From assembly GCA_937997485.1 (NCBI GenBank), contig CALKTH010000009.1, positions 62,001 through 126,000 on the forward strand: a stretch of 64,000 bases of DNA, in the 5' to 3' direction. The notes under the pieces were generated by a model. It was not told the origin of the DNA and searched no databases. It worked only from the letters and a program-made list of their open reading frames with translations. Shown piece after piece: positions 1 to 9,786 of this stretch (position 1 is its first letter; each line of letters starts with the position of its first letter). This DNA is from an uncultured Acidimicrobiales bacterium. Its GTDB lineage: Bacteria; Actinomycetota; Acidimicrobiia; Acidimicrobiales; SZUA-35. The translations under genes were made by a program, and so were the position numbers.

Positions 1-407
1 TGCACCCCGTTCCAGGTGCCCATCTCTCCACCGACGTACACACCACCATCGCCGACGGTCTCGAGCGCAAGCACCGCTCCCCCGCTCTGGGGTCGCCACC
101 ACGGCAAGAACTGCCCGGTGCCGGCATCGAAGGCCGCGATCCACGGCTGATTGATCGTCTGTCCACCGTTGGTGACGTCTTGGAACTTCCCGCCGACGAG
201 CATGGCTCCGCCGGACTGCTCCGTGGCCCACCCAAGCGCGGCCCATCGATCGATGTTGTTGGTAGCCCCTGCTCGCGCCAAGCCCCAAGACGTCTGTTGA
301 GGAGCGTCGATCTCGGCATCGACAGGAGAAGACTCCAGCAAAACAGTTGTTCCAAAGGCTGAAGCGGCAACCAGAAGCCATGCGATGCACAGCCACCTGA
401 ACTTCAT
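1..407 (-). CDS. secreted protein, N-terminal part only (runs off left edge)
   Basis: Reverse frame open from ATG (cat at 405-407) to the window edge: MKFRWLCIAWLLVAASAFGTTVLLESSPVDAEIDAPQQTSWG...; signal peptide; repetitive G/W-rich segments (AFDAGTGQFLPWW) like beta-propeller repeats. Missing from ORF track because it has no stop in window. Confidence 0.7.
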   Translation of the reverse strand, partial: MKFRWLCIAWLLVAASAFGTTVLLESSPVDAEIDAPQQTSWGLARAGATNNIDRWAALGWATEQSGGAMLVGGKFQDVTNGGQTINQPWIAAFDAGTGQFLPWWRPQSGGAVLALETVGDGGVYVGGEMGTWNGV

Positions 408-556
408 TGGACAAGATGATAGGCGAAGCCCAGTGCAGGCGTCGTGTCGAGATGTACCCAGTCGGCATTCTTCCTCCTGGGTCAACCAGTCCGAGCCACG
501 ATGCAGGTAAGAGACAACAGCCGCTGTGACGCGTGTTGAGCGCGAGATGATGTCGT

Positions 557-599
557 GAATTTCTCGTCACACGACATTTCTCCTATGCGTGTAGTGCAA
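557..599. promoter_or_regulatory. candidate suf regulatory element, site 1 (upstream of sufC1-sufS-sufU)
   Basis: gaatttctcgtcacacgacATTTCTCCTAtgcgtgTAGTgCAA; shares ATTTCTCCTA-N6-TAGT with the element upstream of sufB and more weakly with the one at sufD. Confidence 0.45.
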
Positions 600-614
600 T
601 TAGAATCGTCCCCT

Positions 615-1376
615 ATGACCGCCCCGCTGTTTGAGATCGATGACCTCCACGTGAGCACCCTCGCCGATGGCAATCAGCCACCGGTCGAGATCCTGAAGGG
701 CGTGACGCTGACCATCAACGAAGGCGAAATTCACGCCCTCATGGGACCGAACGGATCGGGAAAGTCCACCCTTGCGTCCTCCCTTCTCGGCTCCCCCGAA
801 TACGAGGTCACCGCCGGTCGAATCCTGTTCCGGGGCGACGACATCACCGAGTGGGGCGCCGACGTGCGGGGCAAGGCCGGCATCTTCCTGGCCTTCCAGT
901 ACCCGCAGGAGATTGCCGGAGTCAGCGTGCTGAACTTCCTGCGCCAGTCGCTCAGTGCGCGGAAGGGCATCGAGATGAGCGTGCTCGAGCTGCGGTTGTC
1001 ACTGATGGAGTGGATGGAACGGCTCGAGATGGACTCATCGTTCATGGAGCGATACGTCAACGAGGGATTCTCGGGAGGCGAGAAGAAGCGCAATGAGATT
1101 CTGCAGATGGCGATCCTCGAACCCGAGATCGCGATTCTCGACGAGACCGACTCCGGCCTCGACATCGACGCTCTCCGGGTCGTCGCCACGGGCGTGCAGG
1201 AGATCCGCAAAGACCGACCGGCCCTCGGAGCTCTTGTTGTGACCCACTACCAGCGGCTGCTCGATCATCTTCAGCCTGATCAGGTGCATGTCATCGTCGA
1301 CGGCAAGATCGTGCAGTCCGGCGGCGCCGAGCTGGCCTTGCAGCTCGAGAACGACGGCTACGAGAGCTTCCAGTGA
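615..1376 (+). CDS. sufC: Fe-S cluster assembly ATPase SufC, paralog 1
   Basis: MTAPLFEIDDLHV...; Walker A GPNGSGKST, signature FSGGEKKRNE, Walker B AILDETDSGLD; start ATG 615 preferred over ORF-track 555; overlaps sufS by 4 nt. Confidence 0.93.
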   Translation: MTAPLFEIDDLHVSTLADGNQPPVEILKGVTLTINEGEIHALMGPNGSGKSTLASSLLGSPEYEVTAGRILFRGDDITEWGADVRGKAGIFLAFQYPQEIAGVSVLNFLRQSLSARKGIEMSVLELRLSLMEWMERLEMDSSFMERYVNEGFSGGEKKRNEILQMAILEPEIAILDETDSGLDIDALRVVATGVQEIRKDRPALGALVVTHYQRLLDHLQPDQVHVIVDGKIVQSGGAELALQLENDGYESFQ

Positions 1377-2653
1377 CCGCGGCCGACGACAGCCCCTCCC
1401 CCAAGACCGCTCTCGACGGCACCGCCATTCGAGCGGACTTCCCCATTCTCCATCAGATGCAGACCGGCGCCGACGGCGAAGAACGCCGTGTGGTGTTCCT
1501 CGACTCGGCCGCCTCATCGCAGCGACCCCAGCAGGTCATCGACGCGATGGACGAGATCTACACGCACTCCTACGCCAACGTGCATCGCGGCGTGTATCAA
1601 ATCGCTGAGCGAGCGACGAACGCCTACGAAGGTGCCCGCACCAAAGTGGCTTCATTCATCAACGCCCCGTCGGCCAACGAGGTGATCTTCACCAAGAACG
1701 CCACCGAGGCCATCAACCTCGTGGCCGCCAGCTGGGGTCGAGCCAATCTCGGGCCGGGCGACGCGGTCGTGCTGACGATGATGGAGCATCACGCAAACAT
1801 CGTTCCCTGGCAGATGCTGGCCGCCGAGAAGGGTGTGGAGATCCGTTGGATCCCGGTCACCGACGACGGACAACTCGACTTGAGCGAGCTCGACACCCTG
1901 CTCGACGGGGCCAAGATGTTGGCCTTCACGTCGATGTCGAACGTGCTCGGCACGCTCACACCGGTGAAAGAGCTGGTGGCTGCTGCTCATCGCCACGGCG
2001 CTCTGGCCCTCGTTGATGCGTGCCAGTCGGTCCCCCACCTGCCCACCGACGTGGTCGACATGGATGCCGACTTCGTGGCATTCAGCGCTCACAAGATGAT
2101 GGGCCCCTCCGGCCTCGGTGTGCTCTGGGGTCGCATGGAACTGCTCGACGCCATGCCGCCGTTCCTCGGGGGCGGGGGCATGATCCTGAACGTCACGACC
2201 GAAGGCTTCACCACCGACGCCGTGCCAGCCAAGTTCGAGGCTGGCACCCCGCCGATCGCCGAAGCGGCTGGCCTCAGCGCCGCCATTGACTACCTCGAGA
2301 ACATCGGCATGGACGAGGTTCGCCGTCACGAGGTGGAGCTGACGGCCTACGCCATGCGCACCTTGACAGAACGGCTCGGCGACGACATTCGCATCTTCGG
2401 ACCGGCAGAACCGGCAGCCCGGGGAGGCGTTCTTTCCATCGAGCTCCGAGACGTGCATGCCCACGACGTGAGCCAGATCCTGGACGAGAAGGCCGTGTGC
2501 ATCCGTCCCGGACACCATTGTGCCAAGCCGCTGATGCGCCACTACGGCGTTGCGGCCACGGCCCGAGCAAGCTTCTACATCTACAACGACACCGATGATG
2601 TCGACGCGCTGGCCGACGCACTGGTCGCCGCCCGAGACTTCTTCGCCCTCTAG
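1373..2653 (+). CDS. sufS: SufS-type cysteine desulfurase
   Basis: PLP-Lys motif FSAHKMMGPSGLGVLWG; C-terminal RPGHHCAKPLMRHYGV; operonic with sufC1 and sufU. Confidence 0.95.
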   Translation: MTAADDSPSPKTALDGTAIRADFPILHQMQTGADGEERRVVFLDSAASSQRPQQVIDAMDEIYTHSYANVHRGVYQIAERATNAYEGARTKVASFINAPSANEVIFTKNATEAINLVAASWGRANLGPGDAVVLTMMEHHANIVPWQMLAAEKGVEIRWIPVTDDGQLDLSELDTLLDGAKMLAFTSMSNVLGTLTPVKELVAAAHRHGALALVDACQSVPHLPTDVVDMDADFVAFSAHKMMGPSGLGVLWGRMELLDAMPPFLGGGGMILNVTTEGFTTDAVPAKFEAGTPPIAEAAGLSAAIDYLENIGMDEVRRHEVELTAYAMRTLTERLGDDIRIFGPAEPAARGGVLSIELRDVHAHDVSQILDEKAVCIRPGHHCAKPLMRHYGVAATARASFYIYNDTDDVDALADALVAARDFFAL

Positions 2654-2665
2654 GAGAAACACCCC

Positions 2666-3160
2666 ATGGCCGGACTCGAAGATCTCTACCGAGAGATCAT
2701 TCTCGACCACTACCGCAGCCCGCGAAACAAGGGCGAGCTGGAGACCCCGCCAGCAACCCGCACCGAGGGCTTCAACCCCTTGTGCGGCGACGAGATCGTT
2801 GTCTATGTCGACGTTGACGATGACGGCATCGTGCAGGACATCAAGATCGGCGGCCAGGGCTGCTCGATCTCCCAGTCATCAGCATCAATGATGTCCGCTG
2901 CAGTCAAGGGCAAGTCGGTCGAAGAGGCTCGCAAGCTCACCACGGCATTCAAGTCGCTGATGAGCATCCACGAAGCCAACGTGGGCGGCGACGGCTCCGA
3001 GGCCGAGGCCGACCCGGACGCCGAGTTGGACCCCTCGATCAAACTCGGCGATCTCGAGGCGTTGCAGGGTGTGGTCAAGTTCCCGACCCGTATCAAGTGT
3101 GCAACCCTCAGCTGGAACACCCTCAGCCAAGCCTTCGACGAAGCCGCCGCGGCGAACTGA
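2666..3160 (+). CDS. sufU: SufU Fe-S assembly scaffold/sulfurtransferase
   Basis: LYREIILDHYRSPRNKG; conserved Cys in NPLCGDEI, GQGCSISQSSASMM and IKCATLSW. Confidence 0.95.
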   Translation: MAGLEDLYREIILDHYRSPRNKGELETPPATRTEGFNPLCGDEIVVYVDVDDDGIVQDIKIGGQGCSISQSSASMMSAAVKGKSVEEARKLTTAFKSLMSIHEANVGGDGSEAEADPDAELDPSIKLGDLEALQGVVKFPTRIKCATLSWNTLSQAFDEAAAAN

Positions 3161-3170
3161 TCTCTCCGAG

Positions 3171-3866
3171 ATGGCCACACGATCGCCTTCCCCGATGGAT
3201 CGCGCCTTCCTGAATGGCGAGGACGGCGTGGGGCATCTCGTTCTCATCCGTCACGGCCAACAGCAATGGCCTGATCCCGACACGTCGGTCACTGCGGATT
3301 GGATCGATCCTCCGCTCTCCGAACTCGGCGAGCAACAAGCAGCGTGCACCGGCACGCATCTGGCGTCGGAGACGATCGACGCGGTGTACAGCTCCCAGCT
3401 CGCTCGAGCTCATGACACCGGGCGAGCCGTGGCCGGACACCACGACCTCGATGTCACGGTGATGCGGGAACTAGAGGAGATCCATATCTTTCGTGATCTT
3501 CCGCAAGACCAACGGGCGAGCGACGTCCTCGGCGAGGAGTTCATGCACGGCGTTCGCCACAATTTCGTGCGAACCAAGCGGTGGGATGCCTACCCCGGCA
3601 CTGAATCCTCACTGGAGTTCCGGCGCAGAGTCAGTGCCGCAATCGAGTCGATCCTGCACCGGCATCCAGGCCAAACCGTGGCGGTTGCCTGTCACGGCGG
3701 CGTGATCAACGCCTATCTCGCTGAGGTGCTGGGACTGAGCGAAGACATGTTTTTCCGACCCGTACACGCCTCTGTGCACCGGCTTCGCTTCGATGTCGAT
3801 CGCCGAGTTGTCGGCGTGCTCAACGAGCAGCACCACCTCGCCGCACAAGCGCTCGTCTCGCACTAG
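3171..3866 (+). CDS. histidine phosphatase family protein
   Basis: LVLIRHGQQQWP (RHG motif), VAVACHGGVINAYL; ATG 3171 shortly after sufU. Confidence 0.85.
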   Translation: MATRSPSPMDRAFLNGEDGVGHLVLIRHGQQQWPDPDTSVTADWIDPPLSELGEQQAACTGTHLASETIDAVYSSQLARAHDTGRAVAGHHDLDVTVMRELEEIHIFRDLPQDQRASDVLGEEFMHGVRHNFVRTKRWDAYPGTESSLEFRRRVSAAIESILHRHPGQTVAVACHGGVINAYLAEVLGLSEDMFFRPVHASVHRLRFDVDRRVVGVLNEQHHLAAQALVSH

Positions 3867-3899
3867 GCCGGGCCGTCGAGCCCGAGCCCAAAACGATCA

Positions 3900-3928
3900 G
3901 TGGAGATGATCAATCTGATCACCTCCAC
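3900..3928. repeat. 13-bp inverted repeat (one mismatch), 3-nt loop
   Basis: gtggagatgatca-atc-tgatcacctccac between convergent genes. Confidence 0.6.
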
Positions 3929-3944
3929 CAACCGGGTACGGATA

Positions 3945-3980
3945 GGCATCGAGCATGGATACGAGAAGGCGCTCGATGCC
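3945..3980. repeat. perfect 10-bp inverted repeat, 16-nt spacer
   Basis: ggcatcgagc-atggatacgagaaggc-gctcgatgcc. Confidence 0.6.
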
Positions 3981-4121
3981 GTTTGAGCCGAGGTCTGAGG
4001 TCGCCCGCCCCGGTCACTTCTTCATCGGAACAAATGTCGATGATTCAAGCTGTTTGTCCAAAGATGTTTGAGAAGTTCTCAGACGTCCCCAGCGACGTGC
4101 GTTGCGCCCTGTCTGCGCCGA

Positions 4122-4913
4122 TCACTCGAAGACGTCGAGAACGCCGGAAGCGAACGGCGTTGCTGGCTCTGCCACAGCCGCCTCGACCTCGCCGTAGGCG
4201 CCGTAACCGGTGTCTTCCAGCTCCGCTGCGAGCGCAGCGTCACCTGAGGCGACGATCTGCCCCTTGGCCAGCACGTGCACGTGATCAGGCTTCAGTTCGG
4301 TCAGCAAACGGTTGTAGTGGGTGATCACGAGGACACCGAGACCGGTCTCCTCCGTGGCCGCTTCGACGCGTTGGGAAACCATGCGGAGCGCATCCACGTC
4401 GAGGCCGGAGTCGAGCTCGTCCAGAATGGCAATCTTGGGCTGGAGCACACCGAGCTGCAGTGTTTCGTTCCGCTTCTTCTCGCCACCGGACAAATCGACG
4501 TTCAGCGCTCTGGACAGGAACTTCTCGTCGAAACCGATGCGAGCGGCTTCGACCAGCAGCGCTTCATCGAGCGCGGCTGTGTCTTTGTCGGCGGCATCAA
4601 AGGAGGCGCCGAGCATTTCCTGCAGCGAGACTCCTGGCACCTCGGTCGGGTACTGCATTCCGAGGAAGATGCCGGCGTGCGCTCGTTGCCACGTCGGCAT
4701 GGCCAGAAGGTCTTCGCCGTCGAGGGTGACAGTGCCGCCCGTGACCTCGTAGCCGGGCTTGCCCAACAACACGTGAGACAGCGTCGACTTTCCTGCGCCG
4801 TTCGGGCCCATCACAGCATGGACTTCGCCAGAACGGATGGTGAGGTCCAGGCCTCGAAGAATGGGGTTGCCGGCGGCGGAGGCCTCGAGGCCCTCGATGA
4901 TCAGTTCGCTCAT
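4122..4913 (-). CDS. sufC: Fe-S cluster assembly ATPase SufC, paralog 2
   Basis: MSELIIEGLEASAAGNPILRGLDLTIRSGEVHAVMGPNGAGKST...LSGGEKKRNET...AILDELDSGLD; operonic with sufD. Confidence 0.93.
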   Translation of the reverse strand: MSELIIEGLEASAAGNPILRGLDLTIRSGEVHAVMGPNGAGKSTLSHVLLGKPGYEVTGGTVTLDGEDLLAMPTWQRAHAGIFLGMQYPTEVPGVSLQEMLGASFDAADKDTAALDEALLVEAARIGFDEKFLSRALNVDLSGGEKKRNETLQLGVLQPKIAILDELDSGLDVDALRMVSQRVEAATEETGLGVLVITHYNRLLTELKPDHVHVLAKGQIVASGDAALAAELEDTGYGAYGEVEAAVAEPATPFASGVLDVFE

Positions 4914-5257
4914 GCGGATGCTCCCCCGCTCACGGCGGTGTCAGTCGTGATGGTCACCTGCACGCGTCCGCCGGAGACGGCGGCCTCAAAGACAGGTACG
5001 GATTTGGTGGCCGGCAAGCAGGTGGGCTCGCCGGAGTCGATCGAAAAGGTACTGCCGTGCTTCCAACACTCGAGAGTGCGGTCATCGACGTCGAGTTCGC
5101 CCTCAGCGAGCGAGAAGTCGGCGTGACTGCACTTGTCGCCCATGGCGAAAACGTCGTCGTCGAAGCGCACAATCGCCAAGCGATGACCGTCAATGTCGAA
5201 CCGCTGAGCCGAGTTCGGCTCGAGATCATCGAACGCACAGACGTCGAGCACCGTCAT
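4910..5257 (-). CDS. Rieske-type [2Fe-2S] ferredoxin of the suf operon
   Basis: MTVLDVCAFDDLEPN...; CSHADFSLAEG...LECWKHGSTFSI is the C-x-H ... C-x2-H Rieske ligand pattern; ATG at 5257. Confidence 0.9.
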   Translation of the reverse strand: MTVLDVCAFDDLEPNSAQRFDIDGHRLAIVRFDDDVFAMGDKCSHADFSLAEGELDVDDRTLECWKHGSTFSIDSGEPTCLPATKSVPVFEAAVSGGRVQVTITTDTAVSGGASA

Positions 5258-6555
5258 GCCACGTTTCCGTTCGTCTCGGCAACCAGACGACGATCGAGCT
5301 TCGTGTCGACCAGGCCTCGCACGGTCTCTTGTAATGCCGGTGAGGGGAAGCGAGCGATGACCTCTCGGAAGAATCCGGCGACGATCAGTCGGTCGGCGAC
5401 CGTCGGCGGCACACCACGGGCGTGCAGGTAGAAGCGCTGATCGGTGTCGACCGGGCTCACCGTGCTGGCGTGGCTGCAGCGGACGTCGTTGTTCTCGATC
5501 TCGAGGTTCGGAACCGACCACGCCCAAGCATCTTCGCTGAGTTTGATATTGCGGTTCGTTTGATGGGCGTTCGAGCCCCGTCCGTCTTCGTGGATGTGAA
5601 TCAGGCCGGTGTAGATCGAACCAGCGCGATCATCGACGGTGCCCTTGAACAGCAGATCGGACAGCGTGTCGGGTGCATCGTGGTGCTGGAAGGTACGGAA
5701 GTCGTGGACCTGGTCGCCGTCGGCGTAGTAGACCGAAATCAGATCGCCGGACGCACCCCGACCAGCGAGGCGGGTGTCGGTTCGCACTCGGGCGTAGGCG
5801 CCACCAAAGGCGGCAATGCCGCTGACCAGCGAGGCTTGCGAGCCAGCAGAGGAGATCTGTCGACCGAGCTGCCACATGGCAGTATCCAGCTCTTGGACGG
5901 TGACGTAGCGCAGACGGGCTGCGTCATCAGCCCGCATTTCGACCAGCGGCACCGCGAGTCCGGCGCCTTCCCCTGACGTTTGATGCTCAACGACGGTCAC
6001 CTCAGCGTTGGCTGCCGCCTCTACAACGACGTGGGGGAACGCTGCCACTCCAGCGCCGGAGTGATGATTGTGAATCACGATCGGGGCATCCACGGTGAGG
6101 CTGCGCTTCACCGTGATCTGCAGCGGAGCCGGAGCGAAGGCCTCGTGGAGACGATCGATGCGGTCGACGTCGTCGGCGTCGAGAGACGTGCGACCGCTCG
6201 GATCACCTTGCGCAACGGTCAGGCCCTTGTCCACCCAGTCAGCGTCGAGATCAATCGACGTGATCCAACCGTCAACGATGGTGACGGTGGCTGCTGCGCC
6301 CTCGATCGCCGGGGTCTCGGGCAGCACCGGGTCGGTCGGTGCCGTCAATTGCGGAACGTAGGCGTCGAGGTCGAGCTCGTTGATGGGGCCATAGCGCCAC
6401 GCCTCGCTCTCTGCGCTGGGCGCATCGAGTTCGAAGGCAGCAACCGCAGCGGCCGTTCGACGAGCCGCATCGGCGGCAACGTCGGTGGCTCCCTGACAGA
6501 GACTTGAGGTGGCGGCAACATCCGCCGAGAAGCTGGTGTTCACGGGGATTGACAC
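5254..6555 (-). CDS. sufD: Fe-S cluster assembly protein SufD
   Basis: SufBD features: HHDAPDTLSDLLFKGTVDDRAGSIYTGLIHIHEDGRGSNAHQTNRNIKLSEDAWAWSVPNLEIENNDVRCSHASTVSPVD; GTG start. Confidence 0.93.
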   Translation of the reverse strand: MSIPVNTSFSADVAATSSLCQGATDVAADAARRTAAAVAAFELDAPSAESEAWRYGPINELDLDAYVPQLTAPTDPVLPETPAIEGAAATVTIVDGWITSIDLDADWVDKGLTVAQGDPSGRTSLDADDVDRIDRLHEAFAPAPLQITVKRSLTVDAPIVIHNHHSGAGVAAFPHVVVEAAANAEVTVVEHQTSGEGAGLAVPLVEMRADDAARLRYVTVQELDTAMWQLGRQISSAGSQASLVSGIAAFGGAYARVRTDTRLAGRGASGDLISVYYADGDQVHDFRTFQHHDAPDTLSDLLFKGTVDDRAGSIYTGLIHIHEDGRGSNAHQTNRNIKLSEDAWAWSVPNLEIENNDVRCSHASTVSPVDTDQRFYLHARGVPPTVADRLIVAGFFREVIARFPSPALQETVRGLVDTKLDRRLVAETNGNVA

Positions 6556-6575
6556 TATCGCCGTAGGACAAATTC
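6544..6575. promoter_or_regulatory. candidate suf regulatory element, site 2 (at sufD start)
   Basis: Minus strand GAATTTgTCCTACGGcGATAGTgtCAAtCCCC, nearly the same as the element at 17044-17074. Confidence 0.5.
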
Positions 6576-6583
6576 AGGCCGAG

Positions 6584-6928
6584 TCAGAACGGCCAGAACC
6601 ACCGCTTTTTCTGCTGGCGGGCAGCCTGTTCCGCCTCGACCTCAGATCGGATGTCGTCACCGACGGCATTGATGATGTCCTCCGCTGAGTCCAGAAGTGC
6701 CGCAACGGATGGGTCGTCGCCCACGCTCGCTGGCGCCGAGGGAGTCGGCGGCGACACAAGCGATCCGTGTCGCCAGTTCACATCTGCGAGTCGTCGCTCG
6801 TATTTTTGACAGTCAGCGGGACAGCTCCACGGCGCCTCAGGCGCCAGGTCGAGCCCACACTTCCGCATGGTGTCGCCGCTCGGATACGAGCGGCTCTGAT
6901 AGTGCTTGCAATCTTGCCGCATGGCCAT
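6584..6928 (-). CDS. conserved hypothetical protein
   Basis: [46 protein letters not shown]; four-Cys N-terminus. Confidence 0.75.
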   Translation of the reverse strand: MAMRQDCKHYQSRSYPSGDTMRKCGLDLAPEAPWSCPADCQKYERRLADVNWRHGSLVSPPTPSAPASVGDDPSVAALLDSAEDIINAVGDDIRSEVEAEQAARQQKKRWFWPF

Positions 6929-6954
6929 ACCTACAATTCTGGCAGACTCGATCT

Positions 6955-7677
6955 ATGGCAACACCTCACCTCAGCGCAGAACCCGGCGACTTCGCCTCCA
7001 CCGTCCTCATGCCGGGCGATCCGCTCCGTGCTCGCTTCATCGCCGAGACCTTTCTCGACGACGCTCGACAGGTCACAGACGTCCGCAACATGCTGGGATT
7101 CACTGGCACCTACAACGGCATGCCGGTGTCCGTCCAAGGTTCGGGCATGGGCATTCCGTCCTTCCAGATCTATGCCACCGAACTCGTCCGCGAGTACGGC
7201 GTGGACACCATCGTGCGGGTCGGCAGCTGCGGGGCGATCCGAGACGATGTGAATCTCGGAGACGTGATCGTGGGCATCGGAGCTGGAACCGACTCTCGCG
7301 TCAACCAAACGCGCCTCGGCGGAAACGATCTTCCTGCCGTGGCCAACTACGAGCTGTTGGCGGACGCCGTCGCGGCGGCCAACGAGCAAGACATCGCCGT
7401 TCGAGTCGGCACGCTCTTCACCTCGGACTTTTTCTACAACCCGAACGACCCGCAGTTCGATGTTCTGGAGAAGTACGGATTCCTCGGCGTCGAAATGGAA
7501 GCGGCGGGCCTCTACGGGTTGGCGGCCGAGCTTGGCATCGCCGCCCTTGCCGTGTGCACGGTGAGCGATCACATCAAGCGAGATGAGGCGATGAGCGCCG
7601 AAGAGCGCCAGACCACCTTTGCCGACATGATGAAGGTCGTGCTTGGGGGCCTCAAAAAGAGCCACGCTCGCAGCTGA
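6955..7677 (+). CDS. deoD: purine-nucleoside phosphorylase, DeoD type
   Basis: [66 protein letters not shown]-type segment; start ATG 6955. Confidence 0.95.
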   Translation: MATPHLSAEPGDFASTVLMPGDPLRARFIAETFLDDARQVTDVRNMLGFTGTYNGMPVSVQGSGMGIPSFQIYATELVREYGVDTIVRVGSCGAIRDDVNLGDVIVGIGAGTDSRVNQTRLGGNDLPAVANYELLADAVAAANEQDIAVRVGTLFTSDFFYNPNDPQFDVLEKYGFLGVEMEAAGLYGLAAELGIAALAVCTVSDHIKRDEAMSAEERQTTFADMMKVVLGGLKKSHARS

Positions 7678-7753
7678 GCAACGAGCTTCGCTGACCCCTC
7701 TCACCCCGAACGCGAGAGAACGAGAGAGCGCTCGGGGCCCACGGTGACGGGTC

Positions 7754-7771
7754 GCCGGCGCATACGCCGGC
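7754..7771. terminator. possible hairpin terminator between convergent genes
   Basis: gccggcg-cata-cgccggc perfect 7-bp stem; no U-tract. Confidence 0.3.
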
Positions 7772-7929
7772 TTCCCCTCCCCTGTCCGTAGGTGGCGAGC
7801 ATCTCTCTCGTCCTCTCTGGCGGCCTCACGTCACCTTCCCAGGTGGGGGCCGCCGATGCCTCGCCCGCTGCTGCCTCTCCGAACGATCCGGTGAGAACAC
7901 AGCGTGGGGCAGGCGAGACATCGAAGGCA

Positions 7930-9672
7930 TCAGCTCATGCGATCAACCGCCCGGATCAGCTCGGCCAGTTCCCGAACATCGGCCGAACGGCCGCTGAGCG
8001 CATCTGCTTCGCTTGCGATCTGCTCGAAGCTGATCTCCTCGGCGTACTGGCTTTGCCGTAGCTTTTCGGCAAAGGCCCCGGCCGTGACGGCCAAACGGAA
8101 GTCGTCGGAGGTCTCGGTCCAGCTCGACTCGAGGATGCTGGCCGACAACTCGAGCCGGGTTTCGATCACTTCACGGCTGTCCGGGTCTTCCCAACGAAGC
8201 TTGGCTGTTCCCAGACGGTCGGCGTTGTCGACGTCGTCGAAGAGCTCGAGTTCGTAGATCGCCGTCACCTGGTGTCCGGCTCCGAGCTCACCCGCATCAA
8301 CGGCATCGTTACGGAAGTCGTCGTCTCGCACCGCTCGGTTCTCGAACCCGAGCAGTCGGTACGACTTGACGGTGCGGTCATCGAACTCGACCTGGATCTT
8401 GCCGTCGATGGCGACCGTGAGGAGTGAAGAGACGAGATTCTCGCTGAACAGGTCCTCCGCCTCGTCCTGCGTGTTGACGTAGCGGTAGAAGCCATCGCCG
8501 TCGTCGGCCAGCGTTTCGAGCAGAACGTCGTTGAAGTTGCCCATGCCGACGCCGACGGAGATGAGCTGCACACCACGATCCGCGTCGTCACGAATCATGC
8601 GGACGAGAGCGTCCGGGTCAGTGAGTCCAGCGTTGGCCACACCATCCGAGGTCAGGATCACTCGGTTGATGCGATCACGATCGAAGGTCTCATCAGCCAA
8701 GCCGTAGCCCAGCTCGAGTCCGGCCTCCAGGTTCGTCGAGCCTCCCGTGCGGAGGTCCTCGATGGCCTCGATGATGCGATCAGCGTTGCGGACTCGAGTC
8801 GGCTCGAGCACGACTCGTCCATCACTCCCATAGGTCACGATGGCGACCTCATCCTCGTCACGCAGCTCTTCGACGAGACGGATCAGGCTGGTGCGAACCA
8901 GATCGATCCGGTTGTCTTGCTCCATCGAGCCAGAGGTGTCGATCACAAACGTGAGGGAGGCGTTGGGGCGATCTCGCTCGCTCACCTGCTCGGCTTGCAC
9001 CCCGAGACGAACGATGACGTTGTCTTGGTCGAACGGTGAGGGGCCCGCCTCGGCGAGGACCGTCAAGCCATCTCGAGGAGACGAGTAGTCGTACTCGAAG
9101 GAGTTGACGTACTCCTCGACTCGCACGGAGGCAGTGGGCGGAATCACGCCTTGGTTGATCCACTCGCGACCGATGCTGTAGCTGGCGGTGTCGACATCGA
9201 GGGCGAATGTGGAGTTCGGATCCTGAGCGGTATCGATGAACGAGCGCACGCCGTAGTCCTCGAACGTGTTGTTCTCGGTGCGGTCCGGGGCCAGTTCCGC
9301 TTCTGCGTCGATGTTCGCTTCCTCTTCAGCGAAGAAGCCGTCCTCGGCCGCAGGGCTTGTCGTGGTCGTGAGGGAAGACCCGGAGTCGGCTTCGGTCTCC
9401 ATGGCGTCCGCCTCCATGGCTGCTTCCTCTTCCATCGCTTCTTCCGCTTCCTCTTCGATGAAGAAACTCTCGGCATCTTCGTTCTCGGCGCCGTCACTGC
9501 TGCGCTCAGCCGCCTCCGTCGTCGGGAAGTCGAAGCCGTCCTCGCTCGACGACTCGTCGGCGCCACCACATGCGACGGCGGCGAGGCTCAGTGCCACGCC
9601 GATCGCCGCCATCTTCGGAAGGGTCAGCGGCTTGCGCTGTGTGTTCTTGGAAGAGTTCTTCGATGCGTTCAT
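7930..9672 (-). CDS. von Willebrand factor A domain lipoprotein, YfbK-like
   Basis: Lipobox-like LAAVACGG; acidic linker; NTFALDVDTASYSIGREWINQG; MIDAS FVIDTSGSM; TSDGVANAG. Confidence 0.9.
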   Translation of the reverse strand: MNASKNSSKNTQRKPLTLPKMAAIGVALSLAAVACGGADESSSEDGFDFPTTEAAERSSDGAENEDAESFFIEEEAEEAMEEEAAMEADAMETEADSGSSLTTTTSPAAEDGFFAEEEANIDAEAELAPDRTENNTFEDYGVRSFIDTAQDPNSTFALDVDTASYSIGREWINQGVIPPTASVRVEEYVNSFEYDYSSPRDGLTVLAEAGPSPFDQDNVIVRLGVQAEQVSERDRPNASLTFVIDTSGSMEQDNRIDLVRTSLIRLVEELRDEDEVAIVTYGSDGRVVLEPTRVRNADRIIEAIEDLRTGGSTNLEAGLELGYGLADETFDRDRINRVILTSDGVANAGLTDPDALVRMIRDDADRGVQLISVGVGMGNFNDVLLETLADDGDGFYRYVNTQDEAEDLFSENLVSSLLTVAIDGKIQVEFDDRTVKSYRLLGFENRAVRDDDFRNDAVDAGELGAGHQVTAIYELELFDDVDNADRLGTAKLRWEDPDSREVIETRLELSASILESSWTETSDDFRLAVTAGAFAEKLRQSQYAEEISFEQIASEADALSGRSADVRELAELIRAVDRMS

Positions 9673-9786
9673 GACCGGCTTTGGCGATCACTCGCCGCCA
9701 CCAGTTCCCACCGTCATGGATCCGTCACGAATCGGACACGAGGTGACGTGCCCACTCGAACTCACTTCACGCAGTGAGGGAGCGAC

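Noticed and set aside
731-1517. Long antisense ORFs (e.g. 731-1210 -, 1035-1517 -, 1652-2710 -)
   Set aside because: Shadow ORFs of high-GC coding sequence opposite confident suf genes; low-complexity R/S/P-rich products. The same applies to most nested ORFs in the track.
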